From an uncultured Bacteroidota bacterium (GTDB lineage Bacteria; Bacteroidota; Bacteroidia; Bacteroidales; SZUA-534), in contig CALBPW010000512.1 in assembly GCA_937899145.1 (NCBI GenBank), forward strand, positions 1 to 7,904: a DNA stretch of 7,904 nt, written 5' to 3'. Under the pieces are notes generated by a model that had not been told where the DNA came from, did not search any database, and saw only the letters and a list, made by a program, of their open reading frames with translations. A program made the translations under genes and the position numbers. Every line of letters starts with the position of its first letter. The first letter of the stretch is position 1. This document shows positions 1-6,391 of the stretch, piece by piece.

Positions 1-872
1 GCAGGGTGCAAGCCTCGATTGCCACTATGGAAGAATTGGTAGCGGGTGCCATCGTAAAGCCCGAGCCCTTCATTTTCGTTCTTAACTGCGTGAGAATGAA
101 CTAAATCCATCACCACGCGAATGCCATTCTGATGACACTCATCAATCAGAGCTTTTAGGTCGTCGGGGGTGCCAAAACGCGACGATACCGCAAAAAAACT
201 TGATACATGGTAGCCAAACGAGCCATAGTAGGGGTGCTCTTGAATTGCCATCATTTGAATAGTGTTGTAGCCAAGGCGGATAACGCGGGGCAAAACATCC
301 TGCTTAAACTCGTTGAAGGTGCTGACGGCTTCTTTCTCGCCTGCCATACCTATATGCACCTCATAAATAAATGGTTCTTCGGCTTTCGGACGATTGGTGC
401 ATTTCCATTTGTACGGCTCTGCAGGGCACCACACTTGTGCACTAAAAATATTAGTTGCGGAATCTTGTACTACACGTTGCGCCCAAGCCGGAATGCGCTC
501 GCCTTCGCCACCATTCCAATAAACTTTTAGTCGGTAAATTGAGCCGTGCCCAAACTTTGCGGCTGGCAATTGCAACTCCCAATTGCCATTAGTAAGAGGT
601 TTAAAATCGAAATCAGCACTTTCTGTCCAATTATTGACATCTCCAATCAGCGTAACGCGCATTGCATTTGGCAGCCACTCGCGTATGGTAGTTGTCTGTC
701 CGTCGCAAAAAGTACCATAGTACATATATCCATTTGCAAAATCGAAAAGTGTCTGTTTCCCATTTGCTGTCAGTCGGCTCTCAACATCGATGCAATGGTG
801 CATACGGTCGGAAATAACTTGTTTATAAGGATTTAACCAAGGGTCGTCTTTAACTATTTTTGGCACTTTCAT
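1..872 (-). CDS. glgB: 1,4-alpha-glucan (glycogen) branching enzyme, eukaryote-like GH13_8 type, N-terminal part
   Basis: Branching enzyme cuts an alpha-1,4-glucan chain and rejoins the piece through an alpha-1,6 bond during cytoplasmic glycogen synthesis. The reading frame is open from an ATG (MKVPKIVKDDPWLNPY) at 872 to the left edge, giving 290 residues plus a partial codon; the C-terminal half lies outside the window. Residues about 40-145 look like the N-terminal beta-sandwich (CBM48) domain, with REWLPNA and LIGDVNNW. The GH13 barrel begins near residue 168 (FIYEVHIG), then MAIQEHPYYGSFGYHV at 209-224. GH13 conserved region I is MDLVHSHAVKN, with the DxxxxH residues D256 and H261. The wording around EHPYYGSFGYHV and VHSHAVKN resembles eukaryotic branching enzymes and their Bacteroidota relatives more than the long E. 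coli GlgB. The nucleophile and acid/base residues are in the missing part. It is transcribed away from the next gene. No clear promoter was found in its upstream region. Identity is strong; the symbol follows usual bacterial naming. Confidence 0.93.
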   Translation of the reverse strand, partial: MKVPKIVKDDPWLNPYKQVISDRMHHCIDVESRLTANGKQTLFDFANGYMYYGTFCDGQTTTIREWLPNAMRVTLIGDVNNWTESADFDFKPLTNGNWELQLPAAKFGHGSIYRLKVYWNGGEGERIPAWAQRVVQDSATNIFSAQVWCPAEPYKWKCTNRPKAEEPFIYEVHIGMAGEKEAVSTFNEFKQDVLPRVIRLGYNTIQMMAIQEHPYYGSFGYHVSSFFAVSSRFGTPDDLKALIDECHQNGIRVVMDLVHSHAVKNENEGLGLYDGTRYQFFHSGNRGLHP

Positions 873-1009
873 AACTCTTTCGTTTAAAAAAATAATGTGT
901 TAAATTACAAAAAATTAAATGCTAAAAAAGGGGAGAGAGAAAGTTTACATAAAAATAATTTTTGTTGCACTCTTCCAAACATTCGCTATTTTTAAAAATT
1001 GTAAAAACG
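873..1009. other. AT-rich divergent intergenic region
   Basis: This 137-bp gap separates the start of the branching enzyme gene (leftward) from the start of the small outer-membrane-type gene (rightward), so it must hold 5' control sequences for both. A rightward promoter candidate lies at 965-994. On the leftward side I found only a TATTTTTT match to the -7 box, close to the start codon and without a well-spaced -33 partner, so I do not call it. A weak open frame across the region on the minus strand overlaps the next gene and looks like a shadow. Confidence 0.6.
965..994 (+). promoter_or_regulatory. Candidate Bacteroidota-type promoter for the small beta-barrel gene
   Basis: TTG at 965-967 (with a TTTG just before it at 961-964) is followed after 19 bp by TATTTTTA at 987-994, which matches seven of eight positions of the Bacteroidota -7 box TAnnTTTG. 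Expected initiation would be near 1000, leaving a very short leader before the ATG at 1010. The region is AT-rich, so chance matches are likely; treat it as a candidate. Confidence 0.35.
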
Positions 1010-1558
1010 ATGAAAATGCGAAAAATATTGTTACTTATTGTAGCTCTGATTGTTACTGCCAATGTTATTGCACAAGATACCGAAAGTGACTTCCAAAAGG
1101 TGTATTGCGGGGCGGGCGGAGTTGAACTTTCAGCCGGAAAACGAAACAGCACTGAATTGTCATTTTTTTTAGTCAATGGAGTTCAGCTGACGCCAAAATT
1201 ATTTTTAGGTGGTGGCTTTGCATTCCCGTTTGCCGCTGATACTGAAAAAGATGAATCAAATGAACCATCTGAATTGAATGATTGTTGTTATGAAGATTCT
1301 TTTGGGGGACAACTGTTTGTAGATTTGAAATATCATTTATATGATGCGAATTTCACACCATTTATTGAGACAACAATCGGCGGTGGCAGTAAATTTTCTG
1401 GTGAAAAATTTTTTAACAATACAATGGCTGCCAGCATAAAATTTTATCCGGGCAACATAGCCCTCATATATGATTTTTATCGCGGAAACAAAATAAATAA
1501 TTTTTTCGGAGTGCGAATATCGGCCGCGTGGAAAAAAAACATGTTTGCTCGCAGATAA
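1010..1558 (+). CDS. Small secreted protein, probable outer-membrane beta-barrel
   Basis: The 182-residue product begins with a typical signal peptide: MKMRK, then the hydrophobic run ILLLIVALIVTANVIA, then a likely signal peptidase I cut before Q22-D23. There is no lipobox cysteine in the right place, so it is not a lipoprotein. The mature part has alternating polar and hydrophobic strands rich in glycine and aromatic residues, for example LFLGGGFAF (64-72), QLFVDLKYHLY (101-111), FIETTIGGG (118-126) and FGVRISAAW (166-174), as expected of small outer-membrane barrels of the OmpX/OprF type. A loop near 77-96 is acidic and contains adjacent cysteines (CC at 92-93). I chose the ATG at 1010 because an in-frame upstream TTG (962) would put 16 mostly polar residues ahead of the signal peptide and overlaps the candidate promoter; the ATG at 1016 is an equally possible start. 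I do not recognise a named family. The barrel call rests on pattern only. Confidence 0.72.
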   Translation: MKMRKILLLIVALIVTANVIAQDTESDFQKVYCGAGGVELSAGKRNSTELSFFLVNGVQLTPKLFLGGGFAFPFAADTEKDESNEPSELNDCCYEDSFGGQLFVDLKYHLYDANFTPFIETTIGGGSKFSGEKFFNNTMAASIKFYPGNIALIYDFYRGNKINNFFGVRISAAWKKNMFARR

Positions 1559-1610
1559 TTGTTTGACAAAAACAAGTTGTGAAATAATATAGAATAAAAA
1601 TTGTATTTTT

Positions 1611-1643
1611 TTTGTTTTTAAGTATTAGTTTATCTTATATTTA
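1611..1643 (+). promoter_or_regulatory. Candidate Bacteroidota-type promoter for the histidine kinase gene
   Basis: TTTG at 1611-1614 is followed after 21 bp by TATATTTA at 1636-1643, matching TAnnTTTG at seven of eight positions. Initiation would fall near 1649, about 14 bases before the ATG at 1663. The rest of the 104-bp gap after the preceding gene is AT-rich. It holds one weak AT-only inverted repeat (TTGTTT...AAACAA, about 1560-1576), too weak to call a terminator. Confidence 0.42.
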
Positions 1644-1662
1644 ACCGATAAAACAAAGCACT

Positions 1663-2877
1663 ATGCAAGAGGACATTCAAAAATCAATTTCGTTGCTGCG
1701 TCAGGTCGATCTTTTTAGAGATTTTGACGAAGAAACTCTTAATGCTTTAGCAACGAATATGCAAGAAGTTCATTATCGGAAAAATGAACTATTGTTTTCG
1801 CAAGGCTCGCCCGGCAATTCAATGTACATAATTGTTGAGGGCAGCGTTAAGATACACAATAACGAACATACTTTTGCTACACTCAACAGCCACCAATACT
1901 TTGGCGAGTACACGCTGATTGACGAGGCTCCACGCTCAACAAGTGCGACAACATTGCGTAGCTCAACATTCTTGATACTCAGTCGCGATAAATTTAGCCA
2001 GATAGTGGTGCCACGAGCCGACCTTTGGCGCAAAATGATGGTTGTTTTGCTTGGCCGTTTGCGCGAATTTAATGCGCGAGAAGTGGCAATGACGCAAAAA
2101 TCTATTGAAATTCAGCGCGAACAAGATAAATTGATTGAAGAAAAACGAAGTCTTGAAAAGCAGAAAGTTGAATTGGAGCAAAAAAACGCTTCGAAAGACA
2201 AATTTTTTACAATAATATCGCACGATTTGAAAAATCCCTTTTCGGCAATCATCAACATTACCGATTTGATGCTCAGCGGAATATACCAATCGAACCCTCA
2301 AAAAGACCACGAATACATCAAACAGATAAACTTTTATTCGCACAAAATCTTTGGATTACTCGAGAATCTGCTTCAGTGGGCACGCTCACAAACCGGACAA
2401 ATTAAAATCAATTTTAAAATTGTGAATTTGAGCAACATAGTAAACAGTATTTTAGATCAGCAAGCGGGTGTCATTAAAGAAAAAAACATCAGCATCGACC
2501 ACGATATTGATACATATTTAGACGCTTACGCCGATTTGGATATGCTGACATTTGTTATTCGCAATATTGTGTCTAACGCGCTGAAATTCAGCCCCGCAAA
2601 TGCTACAATAACCATAAAAGTGCGTGATGTGGAAGACGATATGCTCGAAGTTGGCATCTCCGACCAAGGCATCGGAATGGATGCCGAACAGTTATCGAAA
2701 GTATTCCGCATCGATACTCGAACTCTTACTCATGGCGAAAATAGCGAACTTGAAGGAACTGGCTTGGGACTGATTTTGTGCAAAGAATTTATCGAAAAAA
2801 ATAACGGTAAAATTTGGGCGGAAAGTACCAAAGGCGAGGGGAGTACGTTCTTATTTACAATCCCGAAGGCGATGTGA
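1663..2877 (+). CDS. Cytoplasmic sensor histidine kinase with N-terminal cyclic-nucleotide-binding domain
   Basis: This 404-residue protein should sense a small ligand and autophosphorylate on histidine, passing the phosphate to a response regulator. Residues about 12-130 form a Crp-like cyclic nucleotide-binding domain: LFSQGSPGNSMYIIVEG at 44-60, then the phosphate-binding cassette GEYTLIDEAPRSTSATT at 81-97, with the glutamate (E82) and arginine (R91) expected to contact the nucleotide. A charged, probably coiled-coil linker runs from about 140 to 178. The HisKA domain starts near 179 with the H-box FFTIISHDLKNP, phosphoacceptor H187. The ATPase domain has the N-box NIVSNALKFS (301-310), the G1 box DQGIGMD (334-340) and the G2 box GTGLGL (365-370), all intact. 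No transmembrane segment, signal peptide, receiver or DNA-binding domain is present, so it is a soluble kinase and needs a separate regulator, which is not in this window. The actual ligand is unknown; many such domains in Bacteroidota have no proven nucleotide. Confidence 0.92.
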   Translation: MQEDIQKSISLLRQVDLFRDFDEETLNALATNMQEVHYRKNELLFSQGSPGNSMYIIVEGSVKIHNNEHTFATLNSHQYFGEYTLIDEAPRSTSATTLRSSTFLILSRDKFSQIVVPRADLWRKMMVVLLGRLREFNAREVAMTQKSIEIQREQDKLIEEKRSLEKQKVELEQKNASKDKFFTIISHDLKNPFSAIINITDLMLSGIYQSNPQKDHEYIKQINFYSHKIFGLLENLLQWARSQTGQIKINFKIVNLSNIVNSILDQQAGVIKEKNISIDHDIDTYLDAYADLDMLTFVIRNIVSNALKFSPANATITIKVRDVEDDMLEVGISDQGIGMDAEQLSKVFRIDTRTLTHGENSELEGTGLGLILCKEFIEKNNGKIWAESTKGEGSTFLFTIPKAM

Positions 2878-2905
2878 GAAGTAATGATTTGAGAAGTCAG
2901 GGCGT

Positions 2906-2941
2906 TAACTTAAAACTTAAAACTTCGATAACTTAAAACTT
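2906..2941 (+). repeat. Short direct repeats upstream of the GH16-like gene
   Basis: The 13-mer TAACTTAAAACTT occurs at 2906-2918 and again, identical, at 2929-2941. Its core TTAAAACTT occurs three times, at 2910-2918, 2917-2925 and 2933-2941. The cluster sits directly before the -7 box at 2946-2953 and covers the place where a -33 box would be, so it could be a regulator binding site or slippage-prone DNA. The function is inferred from position only. Confidence 0.6.
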
Positions 2942-2945
2942 ATTT

Positions 2946-2953
2946 TATATTTG
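2946..2953 (+). promoter_or_regulatory. Bacteroidota -7 promoter box upstream of the GH16-like gene
   Basis: TATATTTG is an exact match to the TAnnTTTG consensus and is followed by CA, as is common in this phylum. Initiation would be near 2959, some 16 bases before the ATG at 2975. No clear TTG is present at the -33 position, which is instead occupied by the TTAAAACTT repeats; that may mean a weak or activator-dependent promoter. Confidence 0.55.
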
Positions 2954-2974
2954 CACCAAATAAAACATGATAAT

Positions 2975-4420
2975 ATGGCAAATTTCAGTTTCGCACTGCG
3001 TTTAGCGTTTGGCTTATTGCCAAAAACAGAAAAGATAGAGAACGACCGTAAACAACTTATTGCAGAATATCAGCGCCTAAACGAATTTAAAAATTCCGAT
3101 ACTTTGCGGACATTCAATAAGTTACAAGAATATATCGATTCGGCTGAATTTAAAAATCTCAAAAGTCAGATTACGGCTCTAAACTATGCCAATTCCGACA
3201 TTTGCAAGCAAGAAAAGCAATTTGCAGCTTTCGAAAAGGATAAGCGAGTACGTAATTATTTCAAAGTTGTGCAATCATCTGATTTAAAACGATTTGAATC
3301 AGCAGCAAACTCCGATGCGCTGAAACGTATGAAAGAACTTGCCGAAATTGTTATTAGTGCGGATTTTCAGCAATCTAAATCAGATAAATCAAATCCCGAA
3401 AAAGTCGCAGAGTGCAAACAATTGCTAAAAGAATTTAAGCAATTGAAAAAGAATTCAGAACTGAAATTCTGGACAAAATACCAGAAAAAATCTGCTTACA
3501 AATTGTATTTAGAAACTAAGCAGTCGAATTTAATTGCTGAATACGAGGCGCTTAAACAAACCATAAACTCTGATGAATTTAAAAAGCAAAAAGCCTATTT
3601 GCTTGATAAAGACCGCTTTAATAAAACAGACGAGGCTAAGCGTGAGCAACAATATTACGAACTTAAAAATTCAGACGATATAAAATGGTATCAAGCAACA
3701 ATCAATTCAAACAAATTTGACGAACTGAACGCTTGGAGTTTGACTTTTGAAGACGATTTTAACGACGCCAAGATTGATGAGTCGAAATGGATGAATAGTT
3801 ACTTTTGGGGTAAAATGATGCTAAACGACCGCTACGTTTTGGCTGGTGAAAAACAGTATTTTACTGATAATAAGAATGTTGATATTAAACAATCGGTATT
3901 GAGTATTATAACCAAAAAGGAAAAGGCCAATGGCAAAGTTTGGGATGCAAAACATGGCTTCTTCACTAAAGATTTTGAATACACATCTGGTTTGTTGAGT
4001 ACTGCCAATAGTTTCCGTCAGCAATACGGACGTTTTGAGGCTAAAATCAAAATTAATTCACAATCGCCTGTTTATCAAGCATTTTGGTTAAAAGGGGAAA
4101 ATAAAGAACCTGAAATTGATATATTTAAGTTCAATGTCAAAAAGGGACAAATGCAAGTATCAGCGTATAATAAAGGAACAGCTTGCGGTTGCAAGTTTGG
4201 AGGCTCAGCACTTTCAAAAGATTTCTTCATTTACACTATTGATTGGACAGCCGACGCAATTGTTTGGAAAATAAATGGTTACGAAGTGGCTTCGGCTAAA
4301 AATAACATTCCGCAAGAGCAAATGTTCATAATGCTGTCGTCGGGTTTAACTAAAGATGCCGACAATTTGCCATCGGCAATGCAGATTGATTGGGTTCGTT
4401 GTTACGAGAAAATCAAATAA
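2975..4420 (+). CDS. Helical-repeat protein with C-terminal degenerate GH16-like (laminarinase/lectin fold) domain
   Basis: The 481-residue product has two halves. Residues about 15-250 are charged, lysine-rich and predicted helical, with a recurring short motif of the form [N/S]-S-[D/E]-x-x-K/F seen near residues 40, 56, 73, 101, 112, 160, 198, 232 and 244 (for example KNSDTL, SSDLKRF, NSDALKR, NSDEFKK, NSDDIKW). Residues about 255-478 match the GH16 beta-sandwich: FEDDFNDAKIDESKW (258-272), YTSGLLS (336-342), YGRFEAKIKI (351-360), QAFW (368-371), EIDIF (380-384) and IDWVRCYEK near the end. GH16 enzymes hydrolyse beta-glucans or galactans with the motif ExDxxE. Here E380 and D382 are kept but the second glutamate is lysine (K385, codon AAG at 4127-4129), so ordinary hydrolysis is doubtful. 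The N-terminus (MANFSFALRLAFGLLPKTEK) is only weakly hydrophobic and not a convincing signal peptide. I start at the ATG at 2975; an upstream in-frame TTG at 2951 overlaps the -7 promoter box. It may be a carbohydrate-binding or structural protein; the function is unknown. Confidence 0.85.
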   Translation: MANFSFALRLAFGLLPKTEKIENDRKQLIAEYQRLNEFKNSDTLRTFNKLQEYIDSAEFKNLKSQITALNYANSDICKQEKQFAAFEKDKRVRNYFKVVQSSDLKRFESAANSDALKRMKELAEIVISADFQQSKSDKSNPEKVAECKQLLKEFKQLKKNSELKFWTKYQKKSAYKLYLETKQSNLIAEYEALKQTINSDEFKKQKAYLLDKDRFNKTDEAKREQQYYELKNSDDIKWYQATINSNKFDELNAWSLTFEDDFNDAKIDESKWMNSYFWGKMMLNDRYVLAGEKQYFTDNKNVDIKQSVLSIITKKEKANGKVWDAKHGFFTKDFEYTSGLLSTANSFRQQYGRFEAKIKINSQSPVYQAFWLKGENKEPEIDIFKFNVKKGQMQVSAYNKGTACGCKFGGSALSKDFFIYTIDWTADAIVWKINGYEVASAKNNIPQEQMFIMLSSGLTKDADNLPSAMQIDWVRCYEKIK

Positions 4421-4444
4421 CTATTTAAAAATATACAAACAACT

Positions 4445-4478
4445 TTCAACAAGGCTGCTTTTGGGTGGCCTTGTTGAA
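4445..4478 (+). terminator. Hairpin terminator after the GH16-like gene
   Basis: TTCAACAAGGC (4445-4455) pairs perfectly with GCCTTGTTGAA (4468-4478). Two G-U pairs and one C-G pair extend the stem to 14 bp around the loop TTTTGG. It starts 24 bases after the stop codon at 4420. The following U-run is only three bases long, so termination may be incomplete or factor-assisted. It separates this gene from fmt. Confidence 0.75.
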
Positions 4479-4539
4479 TTTAAGAGTAAAGAGAAGTGAG
4501 CAGAAAGAGCAATTTGTAATTTTCAAGTTCTAAATAAAT

Positions 4540-5493
4540 ATGCGAATAGTATTTATGGGTACGCCCGATTTTGCAGTTGAAAGCCTTAAAGCATTGATTG
4601 ATAATGGATATAATGTGGTTGGTGTGGTAACTACCCCCGATAAGCCAGCAGGTAGAGGGCAAAAAATGAGCGAAAGTGCTGTAAAACAATTTGCCAAAAG
4701 CAAAGGTTTGCCGATTCTTCAACCAGAAAAATTGAAAGATGTTGATTTTCAAGATGCTTTGCGCAGTTGGAAAGCCGATTTACAAGTGATTGTAGCTTTC
4801 AGAATGCTACCCGAAAGTGTGTGGAGTATGCCGCCATTGGGGTCTATAAATGTTCACGCATCACTATTGCCAAACTATCGCGGGGCGGCTCCAATAAACC
4901 GGGCAATCATGAATGGCGAAACCGAAACCGGTGTCACCACTTTTCTGCTAAAACATGAGATTGACACAGGCGACATTTTACAATACGAAAAAATCAGCAT
5001 AGAACCCGACGACAACGTTGGAACTATTCACGACAAACTGATGATTTTAGGTGCTAAACTATTGATAAAAACCATTGAAGCAATTGAAAAAGGTAATATT
5101 AAAGGTACACCGCAAAGCCAATTAATGCCTGCTGATGGAATACTGAAAAACGCACCAAAAATATTTAAAGAAGATTGTCGGATTGATTGGAAAGAAGAAC
5201 CTGCAAAAATCATAAATCAAATACGCGGGCTCAGTCCGTACCCTACTGCTTATGGCGATTTGAAGATTGATGACGCTGCGCCATTATCAATGAAAATTTT
5301 TAATGCTAAATTTGAGCAGCATGAACATAATCAACCTTTGGGTAAAATGGAAACCGATGGGAAATCATATTTTAAAGTGTGCGTAAAAGGTGGATTTATA
5401 GCACTTTACGAAGTTCAATTGGCAGGGAAAAAACGCATGTTGATTACTGATTTTTTACGAGGATTCCGTTGTGATTATGCGGAATTTTTGTAA
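4540..5493 (+). CDS. fmt: Methionyl-tRNA formyltransferase
   Basis: Fmt transfers a formyl group from 10-formyltetrahydrofolate to the methionine on initiator tRNA, in the cytoplasm, preparing it for translation initiation. The 317-residue length is normal for the family. The start MRIVFMGTPDFAV is the classical N-terminus. The tRNA-recognition loop follows at about 33-48 (PDKPAGRGQKMSES). The catalytic trio is visible as N104 and H106 in SINVHASLLPNYRGAAPIN and D142 in HEIDTGD. The C-terminal OB-fold tRNA-binding domain covers about 210-317, with LSPYPTAY at 231-238. The ATG at 4540 lies 61 bp after the terminator hairpin, so the gene should have its own promoter, though I see no good match to the phylum consensus. 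The gene looks complete and ordinary, with AT-leaning codon use like its neighbours. Confidence 0.97.
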   Translation: MRIVFMGTPDFAVESLKALIDNGYNVVGVVTTPDKPAGRGQKMSESAVKQFAKSKGLPILQPEKLKDVDFQDALRSWKADLQVIVAFRMLPESVWSMPPLGSINVHASLLPNYRGAAPINRAIMNGETETGVTTFLLKHEIDTGDILQYEKISIEPDDNVGTIHDKLMILGAKLLIKTIEAIEKGNIKGTPQSQLMPADGILKNAPKIFKEDCRIDWKEEPAKIINQIRGLSPYPTAYGDLKIDDAAPLSMKIFNAKFEQHEHNQPLGKMETDGKSYFKVCVKGGFIALYEVQLAGKKRMLITDFLRGFRCDYAEFL

Positions 5494-5608
5494 AATAGAA
5501 TCGAATCATTGTTTAATTATAAATTGTCAACCAGAAAGTAATTTTTATTGTTGACTAAATTGGTCACATCATCTTTAAATATTTCAGAATCACAATTTTA
5601 AAGCAAAA

Positions 5609-6157
5609 ATGTACGTTGCATATCAAAAAAAGAATGAAAACATCTGCGAATATTTTTTGTATATGTTTCAGATTGAAGACCTTATTAGAGCTTGTAAATT
5701 TGATAAAAAATTGATTGATAGACAGTTATTGGCTAAATATCCATCAGATATGGCAATTCAATCCGAAGTCAGTCAATGGTATTTTGGTCTTGCCAATCAG
5801 ATGGAAGAGGAGCATTTGCACACAAGCGGACATCTAATTACCATCAAAAATAAAATCGCTGAAGTATTTGATTTTCACCTATATTTGATGAACAATCTGA
5901 AAGAAATTGCTTACCAATCAAAATTTGCAATTGTTGCGCCATTGCTGGCAGAATTGCGGCAACGCCAATCCGCAACAGCCGATAACGATTTACAACTTGC
6001 ACTCAATTCGGTTTATGGATTTTTGATTTTGAAACTGAAAGGCAGTCAGATAACAAAATCGACAGCCGAGGCAATGAAAGTTATTGTTGAATGGTTCAAC
6101 CTTTTATCAGCAAAATTTAAGGCATACGAATCGGGCGAGCTTAAATTGGATTTGTAA
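5609..6157 (+). CDS. DUF4924 family protein (Bacteroidota-specific, function unknown)
   Basis: The 182-residue protein opens MYVAYQKKNENICEYFLYMFQIEDLIRACKF-like: a short basic start, then NICEYFLYMFQIEDLIRA, which I recognise from memory as the hallmark of the DUF4924 family. Further conserved-looking parts are SQWYFGLANQMEEE (55-68), GHLITIKNKI (74-83) and YGFLILKLKGSQI (135-147). It appears all-helical and soluble, with no signal peptide, membrane segment or metal-binding motif. The ATG at 5609 is preferred over an internal ATG at residue 19, because family members begin before the NIxEYLLYM segment. It follows fmt after 115 bp, in which only a 6-bp inverted repeat (GTCAAC/GTTGAC) was seen. 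No biochemical role is known to me, and the neighbours do not suggest one. Confidence 0.82.
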   Translation: MYVAYQKKNENICEYFLYMFQIEDLIRACKFDKKLIDRQLLAKYPSDMAIQSEVSQWYFGLANQMEEEHLHTSGHLITIKNKIAEVFDFHLYLMNNLKEIAYQSKFAIVAPLLAELRQRQSATADNDLQLALNSVYGFLILKLKGSQITKSTAEAMKVIVEWFNLLSAKFKAYESGELKLDL

Positions 6158-6331
6158 TTGAAACATCAGCCCATAAATATTATTTGCGGAATATCTGCAA
6201 TATCAATAAAATAAGCAATAGTAAGGCAATCAAGGCAAAATTGTTATCAAAAATTAGTGCGAAAGTTCGATTTATTCTTGTTATTATTGCAATTTCTAAA
6301 AAGAAAAGGTAGGCATATTGTTCATGTTTGA

Positions 6332-6364
6332 TTGATTGTGTTGATACACAATTGATTATATTTA
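6332..6364 (+). promoter_or_regulatory. Candidate promoter of the upxY-led operon
   Basis: TATATTTA at 6357-6364 matches TAnnTTTG at seven of eight positions. Two TTG triplets lie at suitable distance: 6332-6334 (22-bp spacer) and 6336-6338 (18-bp spacer). Initiation would be near 6370, giving a leader of about 55 bases before the ATG at 6425. The spacer contains the 18-bp dyad described separately. Confidence 0.42.
6335..6352. repeat. Perfect 7-bp inverted repeat in the upxY promoter spacer
   Basis: ATTGTGT (6335-6341) and ACACAAT (6346-6352) are perfect inverted copies around TGAT. The dyad lies between the candidate -33 and -7 boxes, where a dimeric repressor or a MerR-like activator would bind. 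The half-site spacing does not fit a standard Crp site (two bases too short). The repeat is certain; the operator role is inferred. Confidence 0.55.
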
Positions 6365-6391
6365 AAAATAACAATATGGTCGTGATGTATA

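Noticed and set aside
207..836. Two plus-strand open frames within bases 207-836
   Set aside because: Both lie inside the branching enzyme gene on the other strand, whose protein is clearly recognisable; they are antisense shadows.
922..1176. Minus-strand open frame across the divergent intergenic region
   Set aside because: It overlaps the signal peptide and first strands of the gene at 1010-1558, has no family likeness, and behaves as a shadow frame.
1963..2343. Minus-strand open frame of 126 codons inside the histidine kinase gene
   Set aside because: It is antisense to the well-supported kinase frame and has a low-complexity, Phe-rich sequence without motifs.
5526..5555. Inverted repeat GTCAAC/GTTGAC between fmt and the DUF4924 gene
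   Set aside because: The stem is only 6 bp with an 18-base loop and no U-run, and is expected by chance.
6227..6334. CAATCAA and TTGATTG as possible ends of an invertible promoter segment
   Set aside because: At seven bases the copies are too short for a recombinase site in this AT-rich stretch, and they do not flank the -7 box.
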